A stretch of DNA of 6,109 nucleotides from HGM10611 sp964384805 (GCA_964384805.1 CAYLLO010000053.1:1-6109); one strand, 5' to 3'; counted from the first letter of the stretch, positions 1-5,379 are shown. A program made the numbers and translations. The notes: generated by a model from the letters alone, not told the origin.

Positions 1-4
1 TCAT
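1..4 (-). CDS. Start codon of a leftward gene running off the left edge
   Basis: Only the ATG (positions 4 to 2) and one further base are inside the window, so the product cannot be judged. The start is supported by a strong AAAGGAG ribosome binding site at 14-20, nine bases before the ATG, and by a near-consensus promoter upstream. It lies on the far side of the tRNA-His fragment from the integrase, so it should be a chromosomal gene flanking the element. Confidence 0.55.
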
Positions 5-49
5 AGTAATCAACTCCTTTCACATAATTTTTCATATTTTGCTACTTAT

Positions 50-78
50 ATTATAGCAAAAACAATTCTAAATGTAAA
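50..78 (-). promoter_or_regulatory. Sigma-A-type promoter for the leftward flanking gene
   Basis: On the minus strand the -35 TTTACA (73-78) is followed by a 17-base spacer and a perfect -10 TATAAT (50-55). A TG one base upstream of the -10 makes it an extended -10 promoter. Transcription would start near 43 and give a leader of about 40 bases carrying the AAAGGAG site before the ATG at position 4. Confidence 0.75.
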
Positions 79-103
79 GTAATTAATATATTTTTTTAAT
101 TTA

Positions 104-142
104 TTTTCACAATTTTCACAATTTAGGTTTATTTTCACAATT
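104..142 (+). repeat. Three direct copies of TTTTCACAATT
   Basis: Identical 11-base copies lie at 104-114, 113-123 and 132-142. The first two overlap by two bases, and the first and third share a longer TTTATTTTCACAATT. They sit between the flanking-gene promoter and the tRNA-like repeats, within 200 bases of the attachment core. Simple local duplication or a protein-binding array would both fit. Confidence 0.6.
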
Positions 143-151
143 ATCTCCTAT

Positions 152-222
152 AGGTTCAGTTCCCATTGGAACTAAAGGTTCAATTCCCTACGAAAGCAGG
201 TTCGATTCCTTGGTTCTAACCA
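152..222 (+). repeat. Three tRNA T-arm-like repeats ending in a CCA-like tail
   Basis: AGGTTCAGTTCCC (152-164), AGGTTCAATTCCC (176-188) and AGGTTCGATTCCT (198-210) recur at 24- and 22-base steps. The second and third match the conserved tRNA T-loop core GGTTCRANTCC, and the last is followed by GGTTCTAACCA, which resembles an acceptor end with CCA. No copy has a good T stem and no acceptor 5' strand, D arm or anticodon arm can be built. They are therefore not intact tRNAs; decayed 3' ends of tRNA genes are one explanation. A small inverted repeat, AGTTCC/GGAACT (158-173), lies inside the block. Confidence 0.45.
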
Positions 223-249
223 TTTTTGGCTAAAATATCCTACAAAATC

Positions 250-280
250 AAAAAAAATAAGTCCTACGCAGAAGACTTAT
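250..280 (-). terminator. Rho-independent terminator downstream of the tRNA-His fragment
   Basis: On the minus strand the 7-bp stem ATAAGTC/GACTTAT (257-263 with 274-280, ten-base loop) is followed at once by eight T (250-257, the last overlapping the stem edge). It lies 14 bases beyond the tRNA CCA and is most likely the original terminator of the host tRNA-His transcript. Confidence 0.75.
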
Positions 281-293
281 CGATTTACTATAA

Positions 294-350
294 TGGGGCG
301 AATGATGGGATTCGAACCCACGAAATGACGGAGCCACAATCCGCTGTGTG
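294..350 (-). pseudogene. 3' fragment of tRNA-His (GTG), attachment-site core
   Basis: Read on the minus strand, this has an anticodon arm GCGGA-TTGTGGC-TCCGT with anticodon GTG (335-337), a variable region, a T arm GTGGG-TTCGAAT-CCCAT, an acceptor 3' strand CATTCGC, discriminator C and CCA (294-296). C73 is a signature of tRNA-His. The 5' side that should pair (GCGAATG) and the D arm are absent; the DNA beyond about 350 is A+T-rich and unrelated. With the integrase gene 100 bases away, this is the usual duplicated core left when a tyrosine recombinase inserts an element into a tRNA 3' end. The intact tRNA-His should lie at the other end of the element, beyond 6109. The exact inner edge of the core cannot be set without the partner site. 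Confidence 0.85.
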
Positions 351-393
351 CTTGTCATCAAAAAAAATATCAAAATTATTTAAAACTAACTCA

Positions 394-422
394 ATTATAA
401 AACTATTATTTTTGTTTGTCAA
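394..422 (-). promoter_or_regulatory. Perfect-consensus promoter reading out through the attachment core
   Basis: On the minus strand TTGACA (417-422), a 17-base spacer and TATAAT (394-399) match the sigma-A consensus at all twelve positions. Transcription would start near 387 and pass through the tRNA-His fragment to the terminator at 250-280. It lies just downstream of the integrase stop codon, on the element side of the core. In the excised circle it would instead point across the joined attachment site into the right end of the element. Confidence 0.8.
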
Positions 423-448
423 GAAAAAAAATAATAAACACTTTTTTT

Positions 449-1258
449 TTAATAAAAAACTATCTTTTCATAAGACTTTTTAACTAATTCATCCGCACAA
501 TGTAAATATATCGCAGTAGTTGATATATTTTCGTGACCTAATATCGCTTGTAAATATGGAAGTGGCAAACCATTAGCCAAAGCATTGGTGGCAAAAGTAT
601 GCCGTAACATATGCGGGTGAATTTTTTCATTATACTCTTTTTGTATTTTTTGAAACAATTTAGAAATGGAATTAACATTTCTATTTTTAAATAATAAACC
701 TGATACTGAAGTAATATAATTCAATAAAATATTTTTAGTATAATCACTAAAATAAACAACTCTATCAACATCAGTTTTCGTTGTAGTTAATAAAATAGAC
801 TTGTTTTTAAAATCTATATTTTCAATCAAAATATTGACAAGTTCTTTACGTCTAATACCTGTATCAATAAGTAAAAATAAAATCAATTTATTTTCTTCAG
901 ATAAATTACTTTTTCTTATCCAGGAAACAAAATCTTTCAACTCTTCGCTTGTTAAGTAGTCAAATCTTTTCTTTTTTTGTTTCAACCGCTCTGCTCCTGG
1001 ATATTCAACATTAAAATAATTATATACTTCTTTCAAAGCTGCTATACGTTTATTAATCGTATTATTTGATAATCCTTTAGAACGTTGAGATAAAATAAAC
1101 TTAGTTAATTGTTCTGCAGTTAAATTATCTAATTTAATGTTACCTAAAAACTCATAAATCATCCGCAAATGTGATTCATAATACCTAACTGTTTCAATTT
1201 TATTTTTCACTTTTTGATGTTCTAAAAAAACTTTTATTGCTTCATCTAAATAATTCAT
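449..1258 (-). CDS. int: Tyrosine recombinase (integrase), XerC/D-like
   Basis: This site-specific recombinase should integrate and excise the element at the tRNA-His 3' end. Residues about 1-80 form the helical core-DNA-binding (SAM-like) domain; residues about 100-265 form the catalytic domain. All catalytic residues are visible: Arg136 in TGIRRKEL, Lys161 in the beta-hairpin TTTKTD, His216 and Arg219 in HPHMLRH, His242 in LGHENIST and the nucleophile Tyr251 in AIYLH. At 269 aa it is short, like Xer proteins and minimal phage integrases, with no obvious arm-binding N-terminal domain. The start is supported by GGAG six bases before the ATG and by a promoter at 1289-1317. The stop lies about 100 bases from the tRNA fragment, the classical int-att arrangement. 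No hairpin terminator is seen after it. A host Xer protein is unlikely because of the att context. Confidence 0.95.
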   Translation of the reverse strand: MNYLDEAIKVFLEHQKVKNKIETVRYYESHLRMIYEFLGNIKLDNLTAEQLTKFILSQRSKGLSNNTINKRIAALKEVYNYFNVEYPGAERLKQKKKRFDYLTSEELKDFVSWIRKSNLSEENKLILFLLIDTGIRRKELVNILIENIDFKNKSILLTTTKTDVDRVVYFSDYTKNILLNYITSVSGLLFKNRNVNSISKLFQKIQKEYNEKIHPHMLRHTFATNALANGLPLPYLQAILGHENISTTAIYLHCADELVKKSYEKIVFY

Positions 1259-1274
1259 ATATTACTCCATATCC

Positions 1275-1290
1275 ATCTACCCACGTAGAT
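1275..1290. promoter_or_regulatory. Candidate operator overlapping the int transcription start
   Basis: ATCTAC and GTAGAT form a perfect 6-bp inverted repeat with a four-base CCAC centre. It covers the expected start point of the int promoter, overlaps the edge of its -10 box and ends about ten bases before the int Shine-Dalgarno. A repressor or autoregulation site is the simplest reading; a leader hairpin is also possible. No repressor gene is recognised in the window. Confidence 0.5.
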
Positions 1291-1317
1291 TATATTATTT
1301 TTATAATTTTTAATCAA
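1289..1317 (-). promoter_or_regulatory. Promoter of the integrase gene
   Basis: On the minus strand TTGATT (1312-1317), a 17-base spacer and TATAAT (1289-1294) lie about 30 bases upstream of the int start codon. The predicted start is near 1282, inside the inverted repeat 1275-1290, so int has its own controllable promoter separate from the upstream genes. Confidence 0.7.
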
Positions 1318-1345
1318 CTAAAATATTACTGGTAATTTTTACCAA

Positions 1346-1750
1346 TTATTTTCTTTCATCTAAAAAATTCTTCATTACAAACTTAGCCTCTTCAATTTCA
1401 TCATTATCTAATAATTCTAAAACTAATAACATCGTTTCAAAAAATGATTCAACAATATTACAATTATCACATTTTTCTTTTTCTTCTCCTCTAATCCACA
1501 TCCACTTACCATTCCAAAAAACATCTCGCAACGATTTACTCAAAAGACCTACAGGGCATTTTGAATCATTATGAATTTTCATAACATCATATTGAGCATC
1601 GCATAAACTAAATAACTCTTCGTCATAATCATCAATGTCTTCTGCCTCACCTAATGAATCAACACATAAAAGCGTTCCATCTACATATAAATATTTTAAA
1701 CCGTTTCGTAATTCTACTACACTACCATTTAACAATAATTCTTTTTTCAT
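1346..1750 (-). CDS. Unknown 134-aa protein with a CxxC motif
   Basis: I do not recognise a function. The N-terminal part (residues about 5-60: NGSVVELRNGLKYLYVDG, then an acidic DIDDYDEEL stretch, then YDVMKIH) resembles a small beta-rich module common in Firmicutes phage hypothetical proteins, but that is memory of a pattern, not a search result. The C-terminal part has a Trp-rich stretch (WNGKWMWIRGEE, about 79-90), a CDNC motif at 94-97 with other Cys at 29, 50 and 65, and a long amphipathic helix (about 100-130). There is no signal peptide or membrane segment, so it is likely cytoplasmic. AGAGG nine bases before the ATG supports the start. It lies between int and the plus-strand RNA unit and could be an accessory or regulatory protein of the integration module. 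Confidence 0.75.
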   Translation of the reverse strand: MKKELLLNGSVVELRNGLKYLYVDGTLLCVDSLGEAEDIDDYDEELFSLCDAQYDVMKIHNDSKCPVGLLSKSLRDVFWNGKWMWIRGEEKEKCDNCNIVESFFETMLLVLELLDNDEIEEAKFVMKNFLDERK

Positions 1751-1798
1751 TTATAATTACCTCTTTCTTTATTTTTTTTATGCTTTAAAAATTTTTAC

Positions 1799-1827
1799 TT
1801 GACTTTATAACTAATATTTGATATAAT
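1799..1827 (+). promoter_or_regulatory. Strong plus-strand promoter for a structured RNA
   Basis: TTGACT (1799-1804), a 17-base spacer and TATAAT (1822-1827), with TG one base before the -10 (extended -10). It points against nearly all genes of the element and no open reading frame follows it, only the structured segment and terminator at 1834-1945. The predicted start is near 1833. Confidence 0.8.
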
Positions 1828-1832
1828 TAACA

Positions 1833-1945
1833 CGAAGAATTTAGTTGGTTCGCCTAAAAGGCTTGAGCCCCCACGACTTACCGTTTTAACGGGTGGCTAT
1901 TTTCTTCAAAACCCAGATTATTATTTTCTGGGTTTTTTATTTTTA
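1833..1945 (+). ncRNA. Candidate small structured RNA (three-way junction plus terminator)
   Basis: The transcript from the promoter at 1799-1827 can fold into a compact three-way junction. P1 pairs GAAGAATTTAG (1834-1844) with CTATTTTCTTC (1897-1907), with a two-base T/T mismatch inside. P2 pairs GGTTC-GCC (1847-1854) with GGC-TT-GAGCC (1860-1869) around loop TAAAA. P3 pairs CCAC (1871-1874) with GTGG (1893-1896), then CCGT with ACGG around loop TTTA, with GACTTA bulged. The P2 and P3 loops are complementary (TAAA with TTTA), so they could kiss. A terminator follows at 1908-1937. No reading frame or known family is recognised. It could be a regulatory RNA; equally, the same fold in single-stranded DNA could be a complementary-strand origin or packaging hairpin of a rolling-circle phage. 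Confidence 0.6.
1908..1945 (+). terminator. Rho-independent terminator of the small RNA
   Basis: AAAACCCAG (1908-1916) pairs with CTGGGTTTT (1928-1936) across an 11-base A+T loop, followed by a T-rich tail to about 1945. The right arm lies in the last codons of the convergent gene 1921-2313, and that gene's stop codon is in the loop. On the minus strand the tail after the stem is only four T, so termination of the rightmost operon there is possible but weaker. Confidence 0.85.
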
Positions 1946-2313
1946 TTAGAATTACCTGTATATGGAATATTAATTCTAGGAGCAGTATTAAAAACATCTT
2001 CAATAGTTTGTTTATCTGTTTTTGATATTCTATATCCTTTTATTCTACTCGACAAACTATTTCGCTTTCCAACATAAACTCTATCTAAAATATGAGAATC
2101 ACTAATACCTTCTTTTGAAGGATCTACATTATGTTGTAACTTTCTACTTTTAACCCTTTTACCATCAATAATAGGATTAGTATTTGAAGTAAAAGTTACA
2201 TATTCAATATCATTATTTCCTCTTCTCTTAAAATACGCTGGATGATTAGCGTGCGGTATTTTCTTAGTCCACGCAAAGTCAGAACGTTTTTGTTTTCTAT
2301 TATTTTTCTTCAT
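1921..2313 (-). CDS. Small, highly basic protein of unknown function
   Basis: This 130-aa protein is rich in Lys and Arg at both ends (MKKNNRKQKRSDF at the start, NKNKKPRK at the end) with no membrane segment, so nucleic-acid binding is plausible. Recognisable conserved-looking stretches are the WTKKIPHANHPAYFKRR segment (residues about 15-31), IEYVTFTSNTNPI (about 36-48), and DSHILDRVYVGKR (about 72-84). I recall similar small basic proteins beside replication or transfer genes of Firmicutes mobile elements, but cannot name the family. AAAGGA nine to ten bases before the ATG supports the start. It follows rep by 43 bases in the same direction, so it is probably co-transcribed with it and may act on the element's DNA, for example as a single-strand-binding or accessory replication protein. 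That role is inference from charge and position. Confidence 0.8.
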   Translation of the reverse strand: MKKNNRKQKRSDFAWTKKIPHANHPAYFKRRGNNDIEYVTFTSNTNPIIDGKRVKSRKLQHNVDPSKEGISDSHILDRVYVGKRNSLSSRIKGYRISKTDKQTIEDVFNTAPRINIPYTGNSNKNKKPRK

Positions 2314-2356
2314 ATTAGTTATTCCTTTCTTATTTATCTATAAAATCTTCTTGTTT

Positions 2357-3652
2357 TTATTCCTCCCATTCTTTCTTGATAAAAACTTTTAATACACCGT
2401 CTAAATCTTCGTACTCCTTAATTAATTTTTCACCTTCTTTTTTAAAAAAATCATTATCAAAATCTAAAACACCTAACTCATCGTTTTTCGCGTTGACTAT
2501 TGCTCTTTGAAAATCATCAAAATTGATTAAATTAAGACCAATAGCACGATATAGCCACTTTTCAAAAATTGTTTTACCATAAACAATATATACCATCGCA
2601 AGCGTCGTAAAAACACTGCGATTGACCCAATCAATTTTCTTATCCAATAACACAGAGGCTTTAGGTGTCACCCTTTGTTTAATACCTGAATAATAATCTA
2701 AAAGCCTCATCCACTCCTTAAAAGGCTTTTTTCTTGTTTTAGTAATACCGTTTTTTGTTTGATACTCTTCTAATTCGAAAAACATCACAAAATCAGCTAA
2801 TACATCCGCAACATATCTCGCAAAAATGCTCATATCCGATTTTTCATAAGCTAAACAAAACACAGCTACAAATTGATGGTTGCGAATTGAATCGCGTGAT
2901 TGGATTTCGTAGCGAACCCAAAATTTATGTTCTCTAACATAATTAGCATCTTTTGAGCCTCGTTCAGCGTTTTTGTCATAAAACCGAGTTGAAAAATTAC
3001 TCCCTTTACCAAAATAAATAGTTAGTCCTTTTGTATCATCGTTGCTGCCTGAATAATAAATGTCACAACGAGAGCGGGAACGATACATTTTTTCATCACA
3101 TTTATTTTTTAAATCAATCAATTTACAAATGTTAGAATGATTATCAAAGCCAGGGTCAAGGCGTGTAATTGTTCCAAAATGATATGGATTTTGACAAAAC
3201 ATAAAAATAGAATACAACTGGCTATCTTTAAACTTAGACATACCATTACCACTGATATTAAGAAAGCTAGAGGCTTTTCCGGAACTAGTTTCAGGGCCGA
3301 AAAAGTAAAAATTAATATCTTCAGTTAAAACAATTCTTTTTTTATATCCAAAACGGTTAGAGTCTAAGAGCTCAAAATCAGCGTATTCTTTACCAGGATA
3401 TATGTAACTAATTAGCTCGTTTAAAAATCCCAAAGATTCTTTTTCCATGCAATAAGAGTTATCCGCAAAATCAATAAAATCAAACGTGACAGATAACCAG
3501 TCAATTTGCAGGCAATAAGGGTATTTTTTCGACTTTTGATAATGAGAAATATCTATATTCTGCGAGGGGGTGTTACTATACCCCCTCGCTAATGAGGAAA
3601 CATCCTCAGTCGAACAAATCGGTAAAGCTATCGGATGATTCACTTTGTTCAT
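2357..3652 (-). CDS. rep: Rep_trans-family rolling-circle replication initiator / NicK-like relaxase
   Basis: The 431-aa protein matches the replication initiation factor family that includes plasmid pT181 RepC, CTX phage RstA and the relaxases NicK and MobT. These proteins nick one strand at a hairpin origin through a tyrosine and start rolling-circle replication. Visible signatures in order are CLQIDWLSVTF (about 47-57), TRLDPGFD (163-170), GLTIYFGKG (209-217), RFYDKNAERG (223-232) and FWVRYEIQSRD (244-254). The Tyr of TIYFG (213) is a candidate catalytic tyrosine, not proven. The N-terminal 40 residues precede the domain and are partly shaped by a GC-rich inverted repeat (3562-3589) that is probably the nick site. 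GGAGG five bases before the ATG gives a strong start, lying inside the upstream 87-aa gene (47-base overlap), so translation is probably coupled. Phage Rep and mobilization relaxase cannot be separated from sequence alone. Confidence 0.9.
   Translation of the reverse strand: MNKVNHPIALPICSTEDVSSLARGYSNTPSQNIDISHYQKSKKYPYCLQIDWLSVTFDFIDFADNSYCMEKESLGFLNELISYIYPGKEYADFELLDSNRFGYKKRIVLTEDINFYFFGPETSSGKASSFLNISGNGMSKFKDSQLYSIFMFCQNPYHFGTITRLDPGFDNHSNICKLIDLKNKCDEKMYRSRSRCDIYYSGSNDDTKGLTIYFGKGSNFSTRFYDKNAERGSKDANYVREHKFWVRYEIQSRDSIRNHQFVAVFCLAYEKSDMSIFARYVADVLADFVMFFELEEYQTKNGITKTRKKPFKEWMRLLDYYSGIKQRVTPKASVLLDKKIDWVNRSVFTTLAMVYIVYGKTIFEKWLYRAIGLNLINFDDFQRAIVNAKNDELGVLDFDNDFFKKEGEKLIKEYEDLDGVLKVFIKKEWEE
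3562..3589. other. Candidate double-strand origin / nick site hairpin inside rep
   Basis: GCGAGGGGGT (3562-3571) and ACCCCCTCGC (3580-3589) form a perfect 10-bp GC-rich inverted repeat with an eight-base loop, very unusual in this A+T-rich DNA. On the minus strand the loop and its edge read GTATAGTAACAC. From memory, the oriT hairpins of ICEBs1 and Tn916, used by related relaxases, also have GC-rich arms around a TAACA-containing loop, and Rep_trans plasmid origins also lie inside the rep gene. It encodes residues 22-30 of Rep, using AGG and GGG codons. Confidence 0.65.
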
Positions 3653-3869
3653 CAGCTACCTCCTCATCTTTCGCAAATCGAGACTCTAAATAATAATCAT
3701 TCTCGGCCTTGGCCTTCATATTCGGAATCGTTGTTGATTCACGAATTGTGCGGACGCAAGCTACAGTTATTATCACAAGCATCGTTACCGCAACAATTGT
3801 CAAAACTAAAAAGAGGACTAACCAGTTTTCGCTGACAAATGTAACAATCGAATCAATTGCTTTTTTCAT
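3606..3869 (-). CDS. 87-aa single-pass membrane protein
   Basis: Residues about 17-40 form one strongly hydrophobic membrane span (LVLFLVLTIVAVTMLVIITVAC). It follows a short N-terminus (MKKAIDSIVTFVSENW), with RTIRES just after it. By the positive-inside rule the long C-terminal tail (about 45-87) is probably cytoplasmic; it is rich in Glu, Asp and Ser. AGGAGG ten bases before the ATG supports the start. The gene sits between the ATPase (15-base gap) and rep (overlap), so all three form one transcription unit. A small membrane partner of the ATPase or a minor virion protein are possible. It does not look like a typical filamentous major coat protein, which has an acidic N-terminus and a basic C-terminus, the reverse of this one. 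It ends in TGA, unlike most neighbours, and its base composition is visibly less A+T-rich than the int region. Confidence 0.85.
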   Translation of the reverse strand: MKKAIDSIVTFVSENWLVLFLVLTIVAVTMLVIITVACVRTIRESTTIPNMKAKAENDYYLESRFAKDEEVADEQSESSDSFTDLFD

Positions 3870-3884
3870 TTTAAAAAATCCTCC

Positions 3885-5165
3885 TTATTTAGAAATTATT
3901 TGATTGAATAATTTAATACGCTTTTCGTGGTCAAACTGAGATATTTCAGCATCAACACTTTTCGCATTCATTTTTGAGTAGTGTTCCATAATTGGAGCAT
4001 ACTCGTATGTATCAACAACACCATAACAATAATATATCGGGAAGTAAAAAACATAACGGTCATAAAGTGTTGGATCCTTTTTACCAACATCATCGGCTCG
4101 ATAATATGCCCGACATCTTATTCTAATATAGCCTTGTCGTTTTAAAAGTTTTGAAAATCGGTCAATAAAGGCCTCAAATTTTCGGTAAAAACCGCATTTT
4201 TTCGAAAACTCAAGTTTTAATTCGTCATAAGGTATTCGTTTAAAAAAAGCTTTAATTTTCAGTCCTCCCGCAATCGGTAAGAATGCTATTTTTAAGATTA
4301 AAGATAAAACTTTACGAGTAATTTTAAAATCACCAATCGAATCGTTTCGGTCATAGATTTCCAGGTTAACGTCATTTTGGCGGCGTTCCTGACTGTTGAC
4401 ATCCGTTGCTACTTGAGCAGGGGAGATGTCAAAGCAAGTACCTTTTCCTTCATGTCGTTTTAAAGCTAAATAATCTCTTATCCCACTTTCACGGAGGTCT
4501 TTATCCATTGATTTTTCATTGCCAGAATCGATGGATTTTTCGTCGTTAAACTTAATGGTAAAAAAGCCACCTTGATAATTTTCGGTATATTTTACCTTCC
4601 GCAAATAGTTACCGGTTGGATCCAGCTGTTTGCCAAGTTTGCCGGATATAAAATTAAACATATACCCTGAAGAGTATAATTCAACACCTCTAAAATTAAC
4701 AACCCAATAATATTTTAAATAATCTCTCAACATTTCTTTTTTGTCATTAATTGACAAAAAATCGGTATAAAAATAATTAAACATCTCTTTATCTAAAAGT
4801 GATAAAGTTACATCAATTGCTTGTTCTTCAGCATATTCTTCTCCTTCCAGGAGGAGATAATTTTCACAAAAATTCTCCTCCAAGAAATTGAAGTTAAAGA
4901 AAGGGAGACTAATACGTATATCATTCATTCTCTCTTCAGCTAGCTTATACAAGCCCTCTGTCAAGACAAGAATAATACCTGCAGTTGTGGTGGTTTTACC
5001 ACTACCTTTGTGTCCGTTAACACTTAAGGTATGTCCTAGTTTTGTAATTGTTGTTTTCATTTCTTCAAACTTATCTTTTAAATATCGTTTTTTTCGATAC
5101 CAAAAAATAATATAAATATCAAAAATAAACAACAGAACAAACCATATTATTGTTGGAACATTCAT
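3885..5165 (-). CDS. Membrane-anchored P-loop ATPase, Zot/pI-like morphogenesis protein
   Basis: The 426-aa protein starts with a membrane span (residues about 5-22) followed by basic WYRKKRYLK, then a Walker A motif GHKGSGKT (51-58). A hydrophobic strand ending in Asp-Glu (FFTIKFNDE, 201-209) is the best Walker B. An RHEG motif (237-240) followed by a strand and a Gln-containing turn resembles the RH-G segment of Zot/pI proteins, the inner-membrane ATPases that drive extrusion of filamentous phages. A second hydrophobic stretch lies at 286-302; the C-terminal domain has an aromatic-rich RYVFYFPIYYCYGVVDTYEY segment (370-389). The start overlaps the stop of the 51-aa gene by one base (TAATG), showing translational coupling. 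The 87-aa gene and rep follow closely. The alternative is an FtsK/TcpA-like coupling protein of a mobilizable element, but typical TcpA features are not seen. Confidence 0.75.
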   Translation of the reverse strand: MNVPTIIWFVLLFIFDIYIIFWYRKKRYLKDKFEEMKTTITKLGHTLSVNGHKGSGKTTTTAGIILVLTEGLYKLAEERMNDIRISLPFFNFNFLEENFCENYLLLEGEEYAEEQAIDVTLSLLDKEMFNYFYTDFLSINDKKEMLRDYLKYYWVVNFRGVELYSSGYMFNFISGKLGKQLDPTGNYLRKVKYTENYQGGFFTIKFNDEKSIDSGNEKSMDKDLRESGIRDYLALKRHEGKGTCFDISPAQVATDVNSQERRQNDVNLEIYDRNDSIGDFKITRKVLSLILKIAFLPIAGGLKIKAFFKRIPYDELKLEFSKKCGFYRKFEAFIDRFSKLLKRQGYIRIRCRAYYRADDVGKKDPTLYDRYVFYFPIYYCYGVVDTYEYAPIMEHYSKMNAKSVDAEISQFDHEKRIKLFNQIISK

Positions 5166-5320
5166 TAAAAGTTAACCTCTTTTTGTTTATTTTTCTTATT
5201 TAAATACCAAAACAAAACAACGGGAAAACCAATTATAATTAATATCCATTTTAAAACTCTTAATGTCATATTAAATGATTTTTTGAAAAAATACCAGGAT
5301 ATTTTTAGAAAATTTAACAT
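5165..5320 (-). CDS. 51-aa basic single-pass membrane protein
   Basis: This short frame begins MLNFLKISWYFF and ends NKKNKQKEVNF. Residues about 22-40 form a membrane span (VLKWILIIIGFPVVLFWYL), flanked by basic residues on both sides (KK at 13-14, R at 21; K-rich tail from 42). The ATG at 5320 is preceded by AAGGTGG, and its stop codon TAA shares one base with the ATPase start (TAATG), so it is a translated, coupled first gene of the ATPase-rep operon. Its size and single span match small filamentous-phage virion proteins, and a short span with a basic C-terminal tail suits packing against DNA. However, no cleavable signal peptide is clear, so a coat role is only a guess. A small membrane partner of the ATPase fits equally well. 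Confidence 0.7.
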   Translation of the reverse strand: MLNFLKISWYFFKKSFNMTLRVLKWILIIIGFPVVLFWYLNKKNKQKEVNF

Positions 5321-5345
5321 TTTACCACCTTCTTTTTTCTTTTTT

Positions 5346-5379
5346 TGTTATACTACTAAATATAAGTAGGAGGAACAAT
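5346..5379 (+). promoter_or_regulatory. Extended -10 promoter and Shine-Dalgarno for the zinc-ribbon gene
   Basis: TG followed one base later by TATACT (5349-5354) forms an extended -10 without a clear -35. A strong AGGAGG lies six bases before the ATG at 5380. The 59-base gap to the divergent 51-aa gene must also hold the start signals of the leftward ATPase-rep operon, unless that operon is transcribed from further right; a leftward TATAAC (5347-5352) overlaps this site but its -35 is poor. Confidence 0.5.

Noticed and set aside
150..222. Intact plus-strand tRNA ending at AACCA
   Set aside because: The acceptor 3' strand has no 5' partner at the right distance and the T stem does not pair well.
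294..369. Intact tRNA-His gene
   Set aside because: The 3' half is clear, but upstream DNA has no D arm and no GCGAATG acceptor strand, so the gene is truncated.
226..483. Plus-strand frame of 85 codons across the tRNA-His fragment
   Set aside because: It reads through the tRNA fragment and poly-A tracts, overlaps the end of int, has no ribosome binding site and is low-complexity.
1799..1945. Known riboswitch, T-box or ToxI-type antitoxin RNA
   Set aside because: No gene follows on the same strand, no known aptamer core was recognised, and there are no tandem repeats or adjacent same-strand toxin gene.
2755..2937. Plus-strand frames inside rep and the 87-aa gene (2755-2937, 3137-3328, 3635-3835, 3709-3903)
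   Set aside because: They are antisense to well-supported coding genes, with no ribosome binding sites or protein-like composition.
3606..3608. TGA read as Trp (Mycoplasma code)
   Set aside because: Trp is written TGG throughout and the frames are complete with the standard code; reading through this TGA would only add a short tail.
4888..5115. Plus-strand 75-codon frame within the ATPase gene
   Set aside because: It is the complement of the Walker A region of the ATPase; no ribosome binding site.
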